Of a stretch of DNA of 36,882 nt, positions 11,101 through 17,750 are shown one piece after another. Numbering within the stretch: the stretch's first letter is position 1; each line of letters begins with the position of its first letter. The stretch comes from Cohnella sp. CFH 77786. Its GTDB lineage: Bacteria; Bacillota; Bacilli; Paenibacillales; Paenibacillaceae. The position numbers were made by a program, and so were the translations under genes. Location: positions 1 through 36,882 of the forward strand of contig NZ_WJIB01000028.1 of the NCBI RefSeq assembly GCF_019400745.1. Direction: 5' to 3'. The notes beneath the pieces are model-generated. The model made no database searches. It was not told the DNA's origin and worked only from the letters and a program-made list of their open reading frames with translations.

Positions 11101-14100
11101 GACGACACGGGCGGTTTATCCGACGGGGACGCTTACCACGTGTTTAATCACGACTTCCGTTATAAGCCTTATTTGGACGGATCGGCCGTGCTGGACGGGG
11201 TGACGATCACCGGCGGTAACGCGAACGGCGAGAACGACTTCGAGCGATACGGCGGCGGCATGTACAATTACGGCAGCAGCCCGACGCTGCGGAACGTCGT
11301 TTTCCGGGGGAATGGGGCTGCGGGACGGGGCGGAGCGATCGCCAACGAAGAAGGCAGCCATCCGACGTTGTCGAACGCGGTCATCCGCGATAACGAGGCG
11401 ATGTCCGGCGGCGGCATGTACAATGCGAACGGCAGTCCGGTGCTGACGGACGCACTGATCGAAGGCAACCGGGCCGGCGAATCCGGCGGCGGGATATTCA
11501 ACAATCATGGCAGCCCTGTATTCACAAACGTAAAGATACGCGCCAACATAGCCGGGATCGACGGGAGCGGCATGTATAGCTTTTCGGGCAGCGCGGTACT
11601 GAAGCAAGTGCTGATCACCGGCAACCAATCGCCGGGTTCGGCCGTAAGCAACGAAGCGAACAGCGACGCCCTTCTGATTCACGTGACGATCAGCGGCAAT
11701 GCGGGCGGAGGAATCACGAATATCGGCAGCGATCCCGTCATCCGCAACAGCATCGTTTACGGCAACGGCAGCAGCTTGAGGAATTTGCTCTCCAGCGTCC
11801 CGCAAGTGTCGGGAAGTTTGGTTGAAGGCTCGGGCGGCAGCTCCGGTTGGAAACCGGAGTATGGCGCCGACGTCGGGGGCAATGTCGACGGGGATCCGCG
11901 GTTCGCCGCACCCGTGCCGGCGGCTGCCGCACCGACGGCTGACGGCGATTACCGGCTGAAATTCGGCTCGTTCGCCGTCGATGCCGGCGACGACGGCCAG
12001 GTGCCGGATGGGGTGATCGCGGATTTGAACGGGAATGCGCGCAAGATCGGGTCTCACGTGGATATGGGCGTTTACGAATTCGAGGGCGTGGATGTGCAAT
12101 CCATCGGTTCGTTAAGCGAGAAGCGCGTTGCGGCGGGCACCGTCGGCGGCATCGGCGGCCTTCATCTTCCGGCCGAGATTCCGGTGACGCTGCAGGACGG
12201 CAGCCCGGCTTCGTTCCCCGTCGGCTGGGATGATGCCGCTCCCGATTTCGACGGGAATACGCCCGGACAATATGTTTTCACGGGGACGCTGATCTTGCCT
12301 TCGGGCGTTCGGAATCCGGGTGGATTGACCGTCTCGCTGAACGTGATCGTCTTGTCGGGCAATGTTCAGCTCTCCGAGCTCATCGTGGAAGACGGAGCCG
12401 GAAAGAAATGGCCGCTCGAGCCGGAATTCGCGCCGGATACGGAAGTCTATGAAGCTGCGGTGCCTTATGGCGTTGCGAGCATCACCTTGAAGCCGACGGC
12501 GGGAACGGCGGGCGCCAAAATCCAAATCAACGGTACGGAAACCGCGAGCGGACAAGCAAGCGGACCCATCCCCCTGGCGGAAGGGGAAAATACGATCACG
12601 GTGGCGGTGACGGCGGACGATGGCAAGTGGTCGAAGACGTATCGGCTGACGATCGTACGCGCGATCTCGCCCGGCGAGATGAAGCTGGTTCCCGCGCTGA
12701 CGAAATCCGACGGGTCCCCTTATACGGCCGGCGAATGGTCTGCGGAGAGTGTGAAGATCAAAGTAGACGCCGATGCAGGCGCGAGCGCAATCGCTTCGCT
12801 TACCTACTCGTTCGACGGAGGCCAAGCGATGCCGTATGCGAGTGGCACGGACATCGAGATCGGCGAGGAAGGCATGCATACGATCCTGTTCGAGGCGACC
12901 GATACGGCCGGGCATTCGTTAAGCTTCCCGATCGCGGTGAACATCGACCGGACGCCGCCTTCCTTCAGCTTCGGGAAGAATGGCAGCGAGAGCTGGCAAC
13001 GTTCGGTATCGACCGGGGCGATCGTAAGCGATTCGGCAAGCGGCGTTGCGGAAGGAAGCCTGCAATACGCATGGACACAAAGCGCCGAAACCCCGGATAC
13101 GGGCTGGATGGCTTTGGAGAACGGGGATCCGCCGGAGTTGAACGGTGTCGACGGAGACTGGTATTTGCACATTCAGGCGCTCGACCGGGCGGGCAATCGG
13201 TCCAACGCGGCGACGGAACGTTTCCGGTTGGACAATACGGCTCCTGTGATTCATCTTGCGATGAAGACGGCAGACGGAGATTATGCCGACGATACGTGGA
13301 CGAATCGGGAGATCACCGTGGAAGCAACCGTAACGGATGCGGACAACGCGGTTTCGCTCGCCTATTCTCTTGATGGCGGAAGCAGCTGGAACCCATATGC
13401 GGCAAGCCTTTCGATCCAAAACGACGGGGTATACGCGCTGACGTTCAAAGCCGTGGATTCGGCCGGCAACGCAGCGCTTGCACACCGTACCGTCAAGATC
13501 AGCAGAAGCGGGGTCACGTTGACGCCTACGCTTGCGACTTTTAGCGGCAGTTCTTACCGAAGCGGAGAGTGGACCAACGACAGCGTTATTCTGCACGTGT
13601 ATGCCGAAGCCGCAAGCGGGGTTGCTGCGCTTACGTACTCGTTGAACGGCGGCCAAGCAGTGCCGTATGAGAACGGTACGGAGATTCGATTCGATCAGGA
13701 AGGAGAACATTCGGTCGTTTTCCAGGTCATCGATGCCTCGGGCCGTTCGCTGTCCGTTCCCTTGTCCATCAGAATCGACCGAACGCCTCCGTCCGTCGGT
13801 TTCGGAACCTCTGGCAGCGAAAGCTGGAGGCGGTCGGCATCGACCCAAGTAACCGTGAGCGATACGGGAAGCGGCGTGAACGCTCTCGCGCTGCGCTACG
13901 CCTGGACGCAGCAAAGCACGGCCCCCGCTACGGGCTGGCTGACGTTCTCGAACGGGACGATGCTGAGCAAAAGCGATGCCGACGGGGAATGGTACTTGCA
14001 CGTTGAAGCGTTCGATCAAGCCGGAAACCGGGTGCAGGCGTCTTCAAACCGTTACCTGCTGGATTCCTCGATTCCCGTATTAAGCGGGATCTCGGTAAGC

Positions 14101-15399
14101 TCCGGCAAGTTATCTCCTTCGTTTAAGCCGGGTACGACGAATTATGAGGCGGCAGTCGAAAACGGCGTAACGAGCATCACGGTAACTCCGCAGACGGCGG
14201 ACGCTAACGCAAGCATCCGGGTGAACGGAAGCCCGGTTGCCGGCGGCGCCGGCTCGATGCCGATCGCGCTTCAAGTCGGAGTAAATCCGATCGCGATCGA
14301 AGTGACAAGTCGCAACGGGGAATCGCAAACTTACGAGGTGAAGGTCATTCGAGCCGCAGGCCCGCCTGGCGGAGGCGGACCGGGCGGAGGCGGACCGGGC
14401 GGATCGGGCAGCGGCGGAACGCCCGAGACGAGGACCCCGGCGCATACGGTTACCATCTCCGCAGCAGCCGGCGGCACGGTATCCGTCGACAGAGTGACCG
14501 TGAGGATTCCGGCCGGCGCGTTGGCCAGAGATTTTCAAGTTACGGTGGAAACCGTGAAAGACACGTCAGCGCTGCCGGTGGGCGAAGAGACTTTGCTGGT
14601 CGGCGAAGTGTTCACCATCGTCAAGGACGTGCCCGGCAACTACGAGAAGCCGGTGACGATCGTGCTGCCGTTCGACGTTACCAAAGTCGATACGGCGAAA
14701 TACGAGGTCGGCGTCTACTGGTTCAACGAGGAAACGAAAGTCTGGGTGAAGCTCGACCATATCAAGGTCGATCCGGCGGCCGGGACGGTGAGCGGGGATG
14801 TGCTCCATTTCACGAAATTCGCGGTGCTGGCCGTTCCGAAATCGGAGCCGCCGAAGGAAGGGCCGCAAGCCGGCGCCTCTTTGACCGATATCGAAGGACA
14901 CTGGGCGAAGGATGCGATCCAGAAGCTGGCCCAGCTCGGCGCGGTGAGCGGATACGCCGACGGTACGTTCCGGCCGGACCGCACCGTCACGCGGGCGGAA
15001 TTCACGGCGATGCTCGTCAAGGCGTTCGGGCTGCAGGAGCAAGGGAACGCGTCGTTCGACGACACGGCAGACCATTGGGCGCACGACGCAATCGCCGCGG
15101 CGGTCGCCGCCGGCATCGTGTCGGGTTATGACAGCCGCCGCTTCGGGCCGGACGACAAAATCACGCGGGAGCAGATGGCGGTCATGGTCATGCGGGCCGC
15201 GAAGCTGAAGCCCGCTGCCGCGGACGTTTCGTTCACCGACGGCAAACGGATCTCTACGTGGGCGAAGGAGGCGATCGCCGCCGTGCAGCAGGCGGGCATC
15301 GCGCGGGGGTACCCGAACGGCAGCTTCCGCCCGCAAGGCAGCGCGACCCGGGCTGAGGCGGTTGCGATGATCGCGAAGGCGCTGCAATCGGGAGCTTAG
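5200..15399 (+). CDS. giant SLH-anchored surface protein with four beta-helix modules
   Basis: The product has 3399 residues. ATG 5200 follows a GGGGTGGGG ribosome site, and the N-terminus MRTYRWPLSLLLSVCLAIG is a signal peptide cut near ASA-AG. Residues about 33-2294 contain four copies of a module: a conserved lead (VIYVKxGATGxxNGxSW), a right-handed beta-helix of polymorphic-membrane-protein/pectate-lyase style rich in GGG and N-rungs (GGGIYN, TLRNVTIRGN), and a closing DxGAxEFQ. Modules 1-3 each end in two Ig-like (Big_4 type) domains and module 4 in one. Then follow a cadherin-like beta-sandwich (about 2388-2488), several Ig/OmpL47-like domains carrying IDRTPPS motifs (about 2489-2955), a second cadherin-like domain, a Gly/Pro-rich linker, a ZU5-like domain (about 3081-3214) and three SLH domains to the end. 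The helix fold suggests an adhesin or polysaccharide-binding stalk. No lyase active site was identified. Confidence 0.92.
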   Translation: MRTYRWPLSLLLSVCLAIGPWAAVWKTASAAGSVIFVKGDATGANNGTSWADAYRSLHTAISAATAGSTIWVAKGTYKPTGFGGTSPLTVNFRLKNNVGIYGGFAGTEDPATFDLSTRDFASNETILSGDIDSTPGLSGEDAYHVVYLYSGLNPNNHRDASAVLDGFTITGGNANGSGDYAYGGGVFINGHTPTLRNLVIRGNRAKIHGGGLALLGGSDLQMKNVAFIDNASEISGAGMYVDSSNPELTNVSFQGNTASQNGGAIYSIGSDPKLTKVSVRGNQAANGYAGGIYNYSSNPVLTNVLISGNKSQFGGGMYSSQSSPVLNQVTVTGNSGFELYNSANGNPIVRNSIIYGNGSSSINNYNSNPQFYNSLVSGSGGSAGWKTSFGTNGGGNTDGDPGFADAKKAGDAPTAAGDYRLHPGSPAIDAGNDTLLPAGTTTDLGGGVRTIGAHIDMGAYEFQGIALQSIAPLDDLEVLTGSAPAAGDLHLPARIGITLAGGGVSTAGVSWGASMPDYDGNTPGTYTFAGTLTLPAGVTNPDGPGQPTVTLKVIVGDRNIVSVSPISDASVQTFTKPAASDLSLPSQAMVTLEGGMTRTVNVQWDNGTPAYNGNKPGAYTFAGTLTPGIGIHNPDGLKATVNVIVSTKVIYVKQGASGSNNGNSWKDAYTDFQSALNAASAPGDIVWVAKGTYKPAANGSGRAVHFLLKNGVTVFGGFAGDEDPATFDLGGRDFAANETIFSGDIDGTPGLSGGDAYHVLARYLNEPALNATAVLDGVTISGGYANGTGYDQYGGGIYLDGGSPTLRNVTIRGNKAFRGGGIANESAQPIFTNVTIRDNEAADSGGGLYNSASLPQLTDVTIEGNTAGNNGGGGIFNNGSHPKLTGVKVRGNRAGFGGGIANYKSNPTLVNVLIGGNASGYSLGGMYNNESSPVLVHVTIGGNVGSGMNNSGGSRPVIRNSIIAGNGSEIYNTGGSMPYISHSLVTGSGGSSGWKPAYGTDGGGNLDADPRFAGAHQAGEAPTVEGDYRLQSVSPAIDAGSDSDLPSGITADLSGASRLSGAHVDMGAFEFQRIALILKSIEALNDIEVLTGAAPAMGDLQLPAQVGITLVGGGTSTAAVGWDGSTPAYDGNTPGTYTFTGTVTLPSDVTNPNGPAQPEVTLKVRVSDRTVTAVSALSDIHVPTYAIPAAADLKLPPQVSVTLDGGLTRSVNVSWNGGTPAYNGNKAGTYLFAGTLAPGIGIRNPDGLKAAVRVVVRTKVIYVKEGATGAKDGSSWHDAFTDLQSALDAAPAQGNIIWVARGTYKPTANGTGRGVHYRMENGVAIYGGFAGNEDPDAFDLGQRDFAANETIFSGDIDGKPGLTDGDAYHVFYHAFQYRPYLDATAVMDGVTITGGNADGNGEDAYGGGIYNNKSSPTLRNVTIRGNRASSRGGGISNQAASPVMTNIAIVGNRANEGGGMYNLAGAPRLTEAIVEGNTADLNGGGIHNSQSSARFTAVRVRGNTAVNSGGGIYTYMGDPSIVGALVSGNSSGYLGSGVVSDGGSHTELVHVTISGNKTTGLYTGGSSVTVVRNSVIFGNGTNVYNYMSTPRFKNSLIGGSGGSAAWNPSLGTDEGGNADGDPRFAGAMPAVSAPTLAGDYRLRVGSPAIDRGSDAELPAGIETDLPGAPRIAGVHVDMGAYEFQGIRWQTVAACEDIHVTTGSAPGVGDLHLPAAAEVTLEDGSVWPAPVSWGESAPAYNGGSPGTYTFSGTLSLPSGVVNPDGSETPAATVRVVVGDREIVSVSALPDILVRTGSKPAASDLKLPATVEVKAEGITGTKAVNVRWDGGVPAYDGRKPGTYVFTGTLEPGSGLKNTGGFKATVNVVVSTKVIYVKQGATGANNGSSWQNAYANLQPALEAATGAGDAIWIAEGTYKPTGNGDGRNAHFRLKNGVAVYGGFAGNEDPDTFQLALRDFTAHETILSGDLDDTGGLSDGDAYHVFNHDFRYKPYLDGSAVLDGVTITGGNANGENDFERYGGGMYNYGSSPTLRNVVFRGNGAAGRGGAIANEEGSHPTLSNAVIRDNEAMSGGGMYNANGSPVLTDALIEGNRAGESGGGIFNNHGSPVFTNVKIRANIAGIDGSGMYSFSGSAVLKQVLITGNQSPGSAVSNEANSDALLIHVTISGNAGGGITNIGSDPVIRNSIVYGNGSSLRNLLSSVPQVSGSLVEGSGGSSGWKPEYGADVGGNVDGDPRFAAPVPAAAAPTADGDYRLKFGSFAVDAGDDGQVPDGVIADLNGNARKIGSHVDMGVYEFEGVDVQSIGSLSEKRVAAGTVGGIGGLHLPAEIPVTLQDGSPASFPVGWDDAAPDFDGNTPGQYVFTGTLILPSGVRNPGGLTVSLNVIVLSGNVQLSELIVEDGAGKKWPLEPEFAPDTEVYEAAVPYGVASITLKPTAGTAGAKIQINGTETASGQASGPIPLAEGENTITVAVTADDGKWSKTYRLTIVRAISPGEMKLVPALTKSDGSPYTAGEWSAESVKIKVDADAGASAIASLTYSFDGGQAMPYASGTDIEIGEEGMHTILFEATDTAGHSLSFPIAVNIDRTPPSFSFGKNGSESWQRSVSTGAIVSDSASGVAEGSLQYAWTQSAETPDTGWMALENGDPPELNGVDGDWYLHIQALDRAGNRSNAATERFRLDNTAPVIHLAMKTADGDYADDTWTNREITVEATVTDADNAVSLAYSLDGGSSWNPYAASLSIQNDGVYALTFKAVDSAGNAALAHRTVKISRSGVTLTPTLATFSGSSYRSGEWTNDSVILHVYAEAASGVAALTYSLNGGQAVPYENGTEIRFDQEGEHSVVFQVIDASGRSLSVPLSIRIDRTPPSVGFGTSGSESWRRSASTQVTVSDTGSGVNALALRYAWTQQSTAPATGWLTFSNGTMLSKSDADGEWYLHVEAFDQAGNRVQASSNRYLLDSSIPVLSGISVSSGKLSPSFKPGTTNYEAAVENGVTSITVTPQTADANASIRVNGSPVAGGAGSMPIALQVGVNPIAIEVTSRNGESQTYEVKVIRAAGPPGGGGPGGGGPGGSGSGGTPETRTPAHTVTISAAAGGTVSVDRVTVRIPAGALARDFQVTVETVKDTSALPVGEETLLVGEVFTIVKDVPGNYEKPVTIVLPFDVTKVDTAKYEVGVYWFNEETKVWVKLDHIKVDPAAGTVSGDVLHFTKFAVLAVPKSEPPKEGPQAGASLTDIEGHWAKDAIQKLAQLGAVSGYADGTFRPDRTVTRAEFTAMLVKAFGLQEQGNASFDDTADHWAHDAIAAAVAAGIVSGYDSRRFGPDDKITREQMAVMVMRAAKLKPAAADVSFTDGKRISTWAKEAIAAVQQAGIARGYPNGSFRPQGSATRAEAVAMIAKALQSGA
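5296..12081 (+). repeat. four direct repeats of about 1.83 kb within the giant gene
   Basis: The VIYVK/VIFVK lead codons recur at about 5302, 7144, 8977 and 10810, giving spacings near 1842, 1833 and 1833 bp. Each copy encodes one beta-helix plus, in the first three, a Big_4-type domain pair. Copies are clearly homologous at protein level but diverged at DNA level, so the duplications are old compared with the 285-bp repeats in the gene at 22956. Confidence 0.8.
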
Positions 15400-15412
15400 G
15401 TCCGCACGATTT

Positions 15413-15660
15413 AAGGTGATCGTCCTCGAAGGGCGCGACCGGATCGGAGGGCGTCCGGAGGCGAAACGAAGAGCGATTCGCAACATCGGAACGGCTGTTG
15501 AACAAGCTATATTTACGGTTTCCGGAACCGTTCCGGGACGAGGATAACAGCTTGTTCCGGTCTATTTCCGCAACCGGCCGCAAGGCAAGGCCAATCACGA
15601 GGAAGCCGTCCCGTTCGTCGTCCGTACCTTGGCGCAGGAGCCGGTTCGATGACGTACTTG
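15413..15660 (+). pseudogene. decayed fragment of a second flavin amine oxidase gene
   Basis: 15413-15453 reads AAGGTGATCGTCCTCGAAGG and onward, encoding VIVLEGRDRIGGR. It closely matches the FAD-binding region of the intact amine oxidase at about 21485-21525. At 15454 the match jumps to the region that lies at about 22172 in the intact gene (PETKRRAIRNIG, then NKLYLRFPEPFWDE), so about 650 bp are missing. A 2-nt loss near 15491-15497 shifts the frame. Similarity fades after about 15560. Near the right end, 15636-15653 is identical over 18 bp to the ribosome-site and start region of the response regulator (4483-4500). This is debris of a duplicated copy, not a functional gene. Confidence 0.8.
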
Positions 15661-15692
15661 GCGGATTTGAACCGCTAAGTACGAAGAGTAAA

Positions 15693-16620
15693 GGGGGGAT
15701 CCCCCCTGAATCGGTCGAAATAGCGGCGGAGAGACACGAATCAGCATGTGAACATGCGAATCGGTCGAAATAGCGGCGGAGAGGCATTAATCCGCATGTG
15801 AACATGCGAATCGGTCGAAATAGTGGCGGAGAGACACTAATTAGCATGCGAACATGCGAATCGGTCGAAATAGTGGCGGAGAGACATTAATCCGCATGCG
15901 AAAATGCGAATCGGTCGAAATAGCGGCGGAGAGACACGAATCAGCATGTGAACATGCGAATCGGTCGAAATAGCGGCGGAGAGACATTAATCCGCATGTG
16001 AACATGCGAATCGGTCGAAATAGTGGCGGAGAGACATTAATCCGCATGCGAAAATGCGAATCGGTCGAAATAGTGGCAGAGAGACACGAATCAGCATGTG
16101 AACATGCGAATCGGTCGAAATAGTGGCGGAGAGACACGAATCAGCACGAGATCACGCGAATGGGTAGAAATAGCGTCGGAGAGAGACGAATCAGCACAGG
16201 ATAATCAGCATGTGAACATGCGAATCGGTCGAAATAGTGGCGGAGAGACACGAATCAGCATGTGAACATGCGAATCGGTCGAAATAGTGGCGGAGAGACA
16301 CGAATCAGCATGCGAACATGCGAATCGGTCGAAATAGTGGCAGAGAGACATTAATCCGCATGCGAACATGCGAATCGGTCGAAATAGTGGCGGAGAGACA
16401 TTAATCCGCATGCGAACATGCGAATCGGTCGAAATAGTGGCGGAGAGACATTAATCCGCATGCGAAAATGCGAATCGGTCGAAATAGCGGCGGAGAGACA
16501 CGAATCAACACGAGATCACGCGAATCGGTCGAAATAGCGGCGGAGAGACACGAATCAACACGAGATCACGCGAATCGGTCGAAATAGTGGCGGAGAGAGA
16601 CGAATCAGCACAGGATGGGG
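15693..16620. repeat. 50-bp minisatellite, 18 units
   Basis: Units start with GAATCGGTCGAAATAG at 15708, 15758 and every 50 bp to 16158, then at 16222 after a 14-bp insertion, and again every 50 bp to 16572. Variation is confined to a few positions (AGCGG/AGTGG, CACGAATCAGC/CATTAATCCGC). Most units contain a small hairpin GCATG-TGAA-CATGC or GCATG-CGAA-CATGC; the last units and the one near 16145 have CACGAGATCACGCG instead. The array opens at a 14-bp palindrome GGGGGGATCCCCCC (15693-15706) and closes at GGGGGATCCC (16617-16626). It fills the gap between the giant gene and the siaB promoter. Open frames across it on the minus strand come from the repeat lacking stops. Confidence 0.92.
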
Positions 16621-16650
16621 GATCCCTGGGGGTCCTCCTTCTTTTTTTAC
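16616..16650 (+). terminator. possible terminator at the end of the minisatellite
   Basis: GGATCCC (16620-16626) can pair with GGGGTCC (16629-16635) with one mismatch, and a pyrimidine-rich tail with a run of seven T follows. It is the only terminator-like structure between the giant SLH gene and the next promoter. The stem is short and its loop tiny, so this is a tentative call. Confidence 0.4.
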
Positions 16651-16688
16651 GCGGATCGCCGCAGCCGGACACGCAAAAACTTTCCCAT

Positions 16689-16733
16689 CCCTTACTTTGG
16701 TCAGGTGCTCCCTCGGCGCGGGTTTCTTAGAAT
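16689..16733 (+). promoter_or_regulatory. shared box plus -10, copy 3 (sia-like operon)
   Basis: Box CCCTTACTTTGGTCAGGTG lies at 16689-16707 and the -10 hexamer TAGAAT at 16728-16733. TCAGGTG starts at 16701, 27 nt before the -10. No -35 consensus is visible (GTGCTC at the expected place). The leader to the siaB-like ATG is about 36 nt. Confidence 0.8.
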
Positions 16734-16775
16734 AAATACAGTATACGATAACATTCGACAGAAAGGGATTTGTCC

Positions 16776-17330
16776 ATGATCGATAATCCGCTTTGGAAGT
16801 TGCAAACGATACTCCGCAACGATGGTATTTTGATCACCTTCTCCGGCCGGCTATCCCAGCATTTGATCGAGGAGTACGGCGAAGCCGTCAAGCGGTACCT
16901 GGAAATGGAAAACCGGCCGAAAAACGAAATCACGCTCATTTTCTCGATCTTTATCGAGCTGACGCAGAACATTAAAAATTACTGCACATGCAAAAGCTCT
17001 TCTCCGGCCGCGTTGAGAATATCCGATTCCAGCATCGTCACGATCGGCAAAAACGGGCAAGGAAGCTACGTCGGCTCCGGCAATCTGGTCGAAAACGAGG
17101 ACGCCGAAGGACTGGTCGCCCGCGTCGAACAGATCGTGAAGCTGGACAAAGACGGACTGAAGCAATTGTACAAGGAAAAGCTGCGCCAGGAGCGTCCGGA
17201 AGGCGAGATCGGGGCCGGTATCGGGCTGATCGATATGGCGAGGAAGGCGACGCTGCCGCTGGACTATTCCGTCACGAAAATCGACGAGCAGCTATCCTTC
17301 TTTACGTTAAAGGCGGTGGTTCGGTCATGA
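16776..17330 (+). CDS. siaB: SiaB-family protein kinase
   Basis: This 184-residue cytoplasmic protein belongs to the SiaB/DUF6272 family of GHKL-fold kinases. In Pseudomonas aeruginosa, SiaB phosphorylates SiaC on a threonine. ATG 16776 is chosen because GAAAGGGA (16761-16768) is well placed; a TTG two codons earlier is too close. Visible motifs are an N-box-like stretch ELTQNIKNY (N65 is the likely metal-coordinating Asn) and a glycine box GEIGAGIGLIDMARK near residue 150. It is the first gene of the third boxed unit, and its stop overlaps the siaC start by 4 nt (ATGA), implying translational coupling. The gene name is by family resemblance and order; the P. aeruginosa locus also has SiaD, which is absent here. 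Confidence 0.85.
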   Translation: MIDNPLWKLQTILRNDGILITFSGRLSQHLIEEYGEAVKRYLEMENRPKNEITLIFSIFIELTQNIKNYCTCKSSSPAALRISDSSIVTIGKNGQGSYVGSGNLVENEDAEGLVARVEQIVKLDKDGLKQLYKEKLRQERPEGEIGAGIGLIDMARKATLPLDYSVTKIDEQLSFFTLKAVVRS

Positions 17331-17725
17331 GTTCGCTGCAGCCGATTCACATGGCAAGCTCGCGAAGCACGCCGGAAGTCCGTTTCGATCCGGGTCAGGA
17401 CATGCTGGCCATTCGCGGCTCCTGTTATCCTGAAAATGCGCTCCAATTTTTCCATCCGCTGCTTCGATGGGTGGACGAATACTTGGAGCAGCTTCCTGCG
17501 GAAGCCGCCGTCCGGGTTGAGCTCGAGCTGCCTTACATCAATACCTCCAGCATCAAGGGCTTCTTGACGCTGTTCGAGAAGCTGGAGGCGGCGCATCTCA
17601 CCGGCAAAAACATCGTCGTCTTCTGGAGCTATGACGAGGACAACGAGAGCGAACGCGAATGCGCCGAAGAGTTTAAAGAAGATCTTACCCTGCCGTTCCA
17701 CATCCAGGCCCGCAACGAGGGGTAA
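17327..17725 (+). CDS. siaC: SiaC-family regulatory phosphoprotein (DUF1987)
   Basis: This 132-residue protein has the family signatures STPEVRFD, SCYPENALQFF and YINTSSIKGFL. In P. aeruginosa SiaC, the threonine of the NTSS motif is phosphorylated by SiaB and dephosphorylated by SiaA, and only the unphosphorylated form activates the diguanylate cyclase SiaD. The equivalent residue here is T73. The fold is STAS-like, as in anti-sigma-antagonist switches. The start overlaps the siaB stop in ATGA, and an internal ATG at codon 9 is a less likely alternative. No GGDEF gene lies in the window, so the SiaC output partner is unknown; the CheA-like kinase two genes downstream is one possibility. Confidence 0.88.
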   Translation: MSSLQPIHMASSRSTPEVRFDPGQDMLAIRGSCYPENALQFFHPLLRWVDEYLEQLPAEAAVRVELELPYINTSSIKGFLTLFEKLEAAHLTGKNIVVFWSYDEDNESERECAEEFKEDLTLPFHIQARNEG

Positions 17726-17750
17726 CGACAGGGATCGGGGGAATCATGCG

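Noticed and set aside
5200..15399. Pectate lyase or other polysaccharide lyase activity for the giant protein
   Set aside because: The beta-helix fold is shared, but I could not see a conserved set of catalytic or calcium-binding residues in the four modules.
15841..16411. Minus-strand frames of 68-98 codons across the minisatellite
   Set aside because: They arise because the 50-bp unit lacks stops in some frames. No ribosome site exists and the translated sequence is just the repeat cycled through three frames.
15708..16620. Possible CRISPR array
   Set aside because: The units abut as 50-bp tandem copies with only point variants. There are no unique spacers between conserved repeats and no cas genes nearby.
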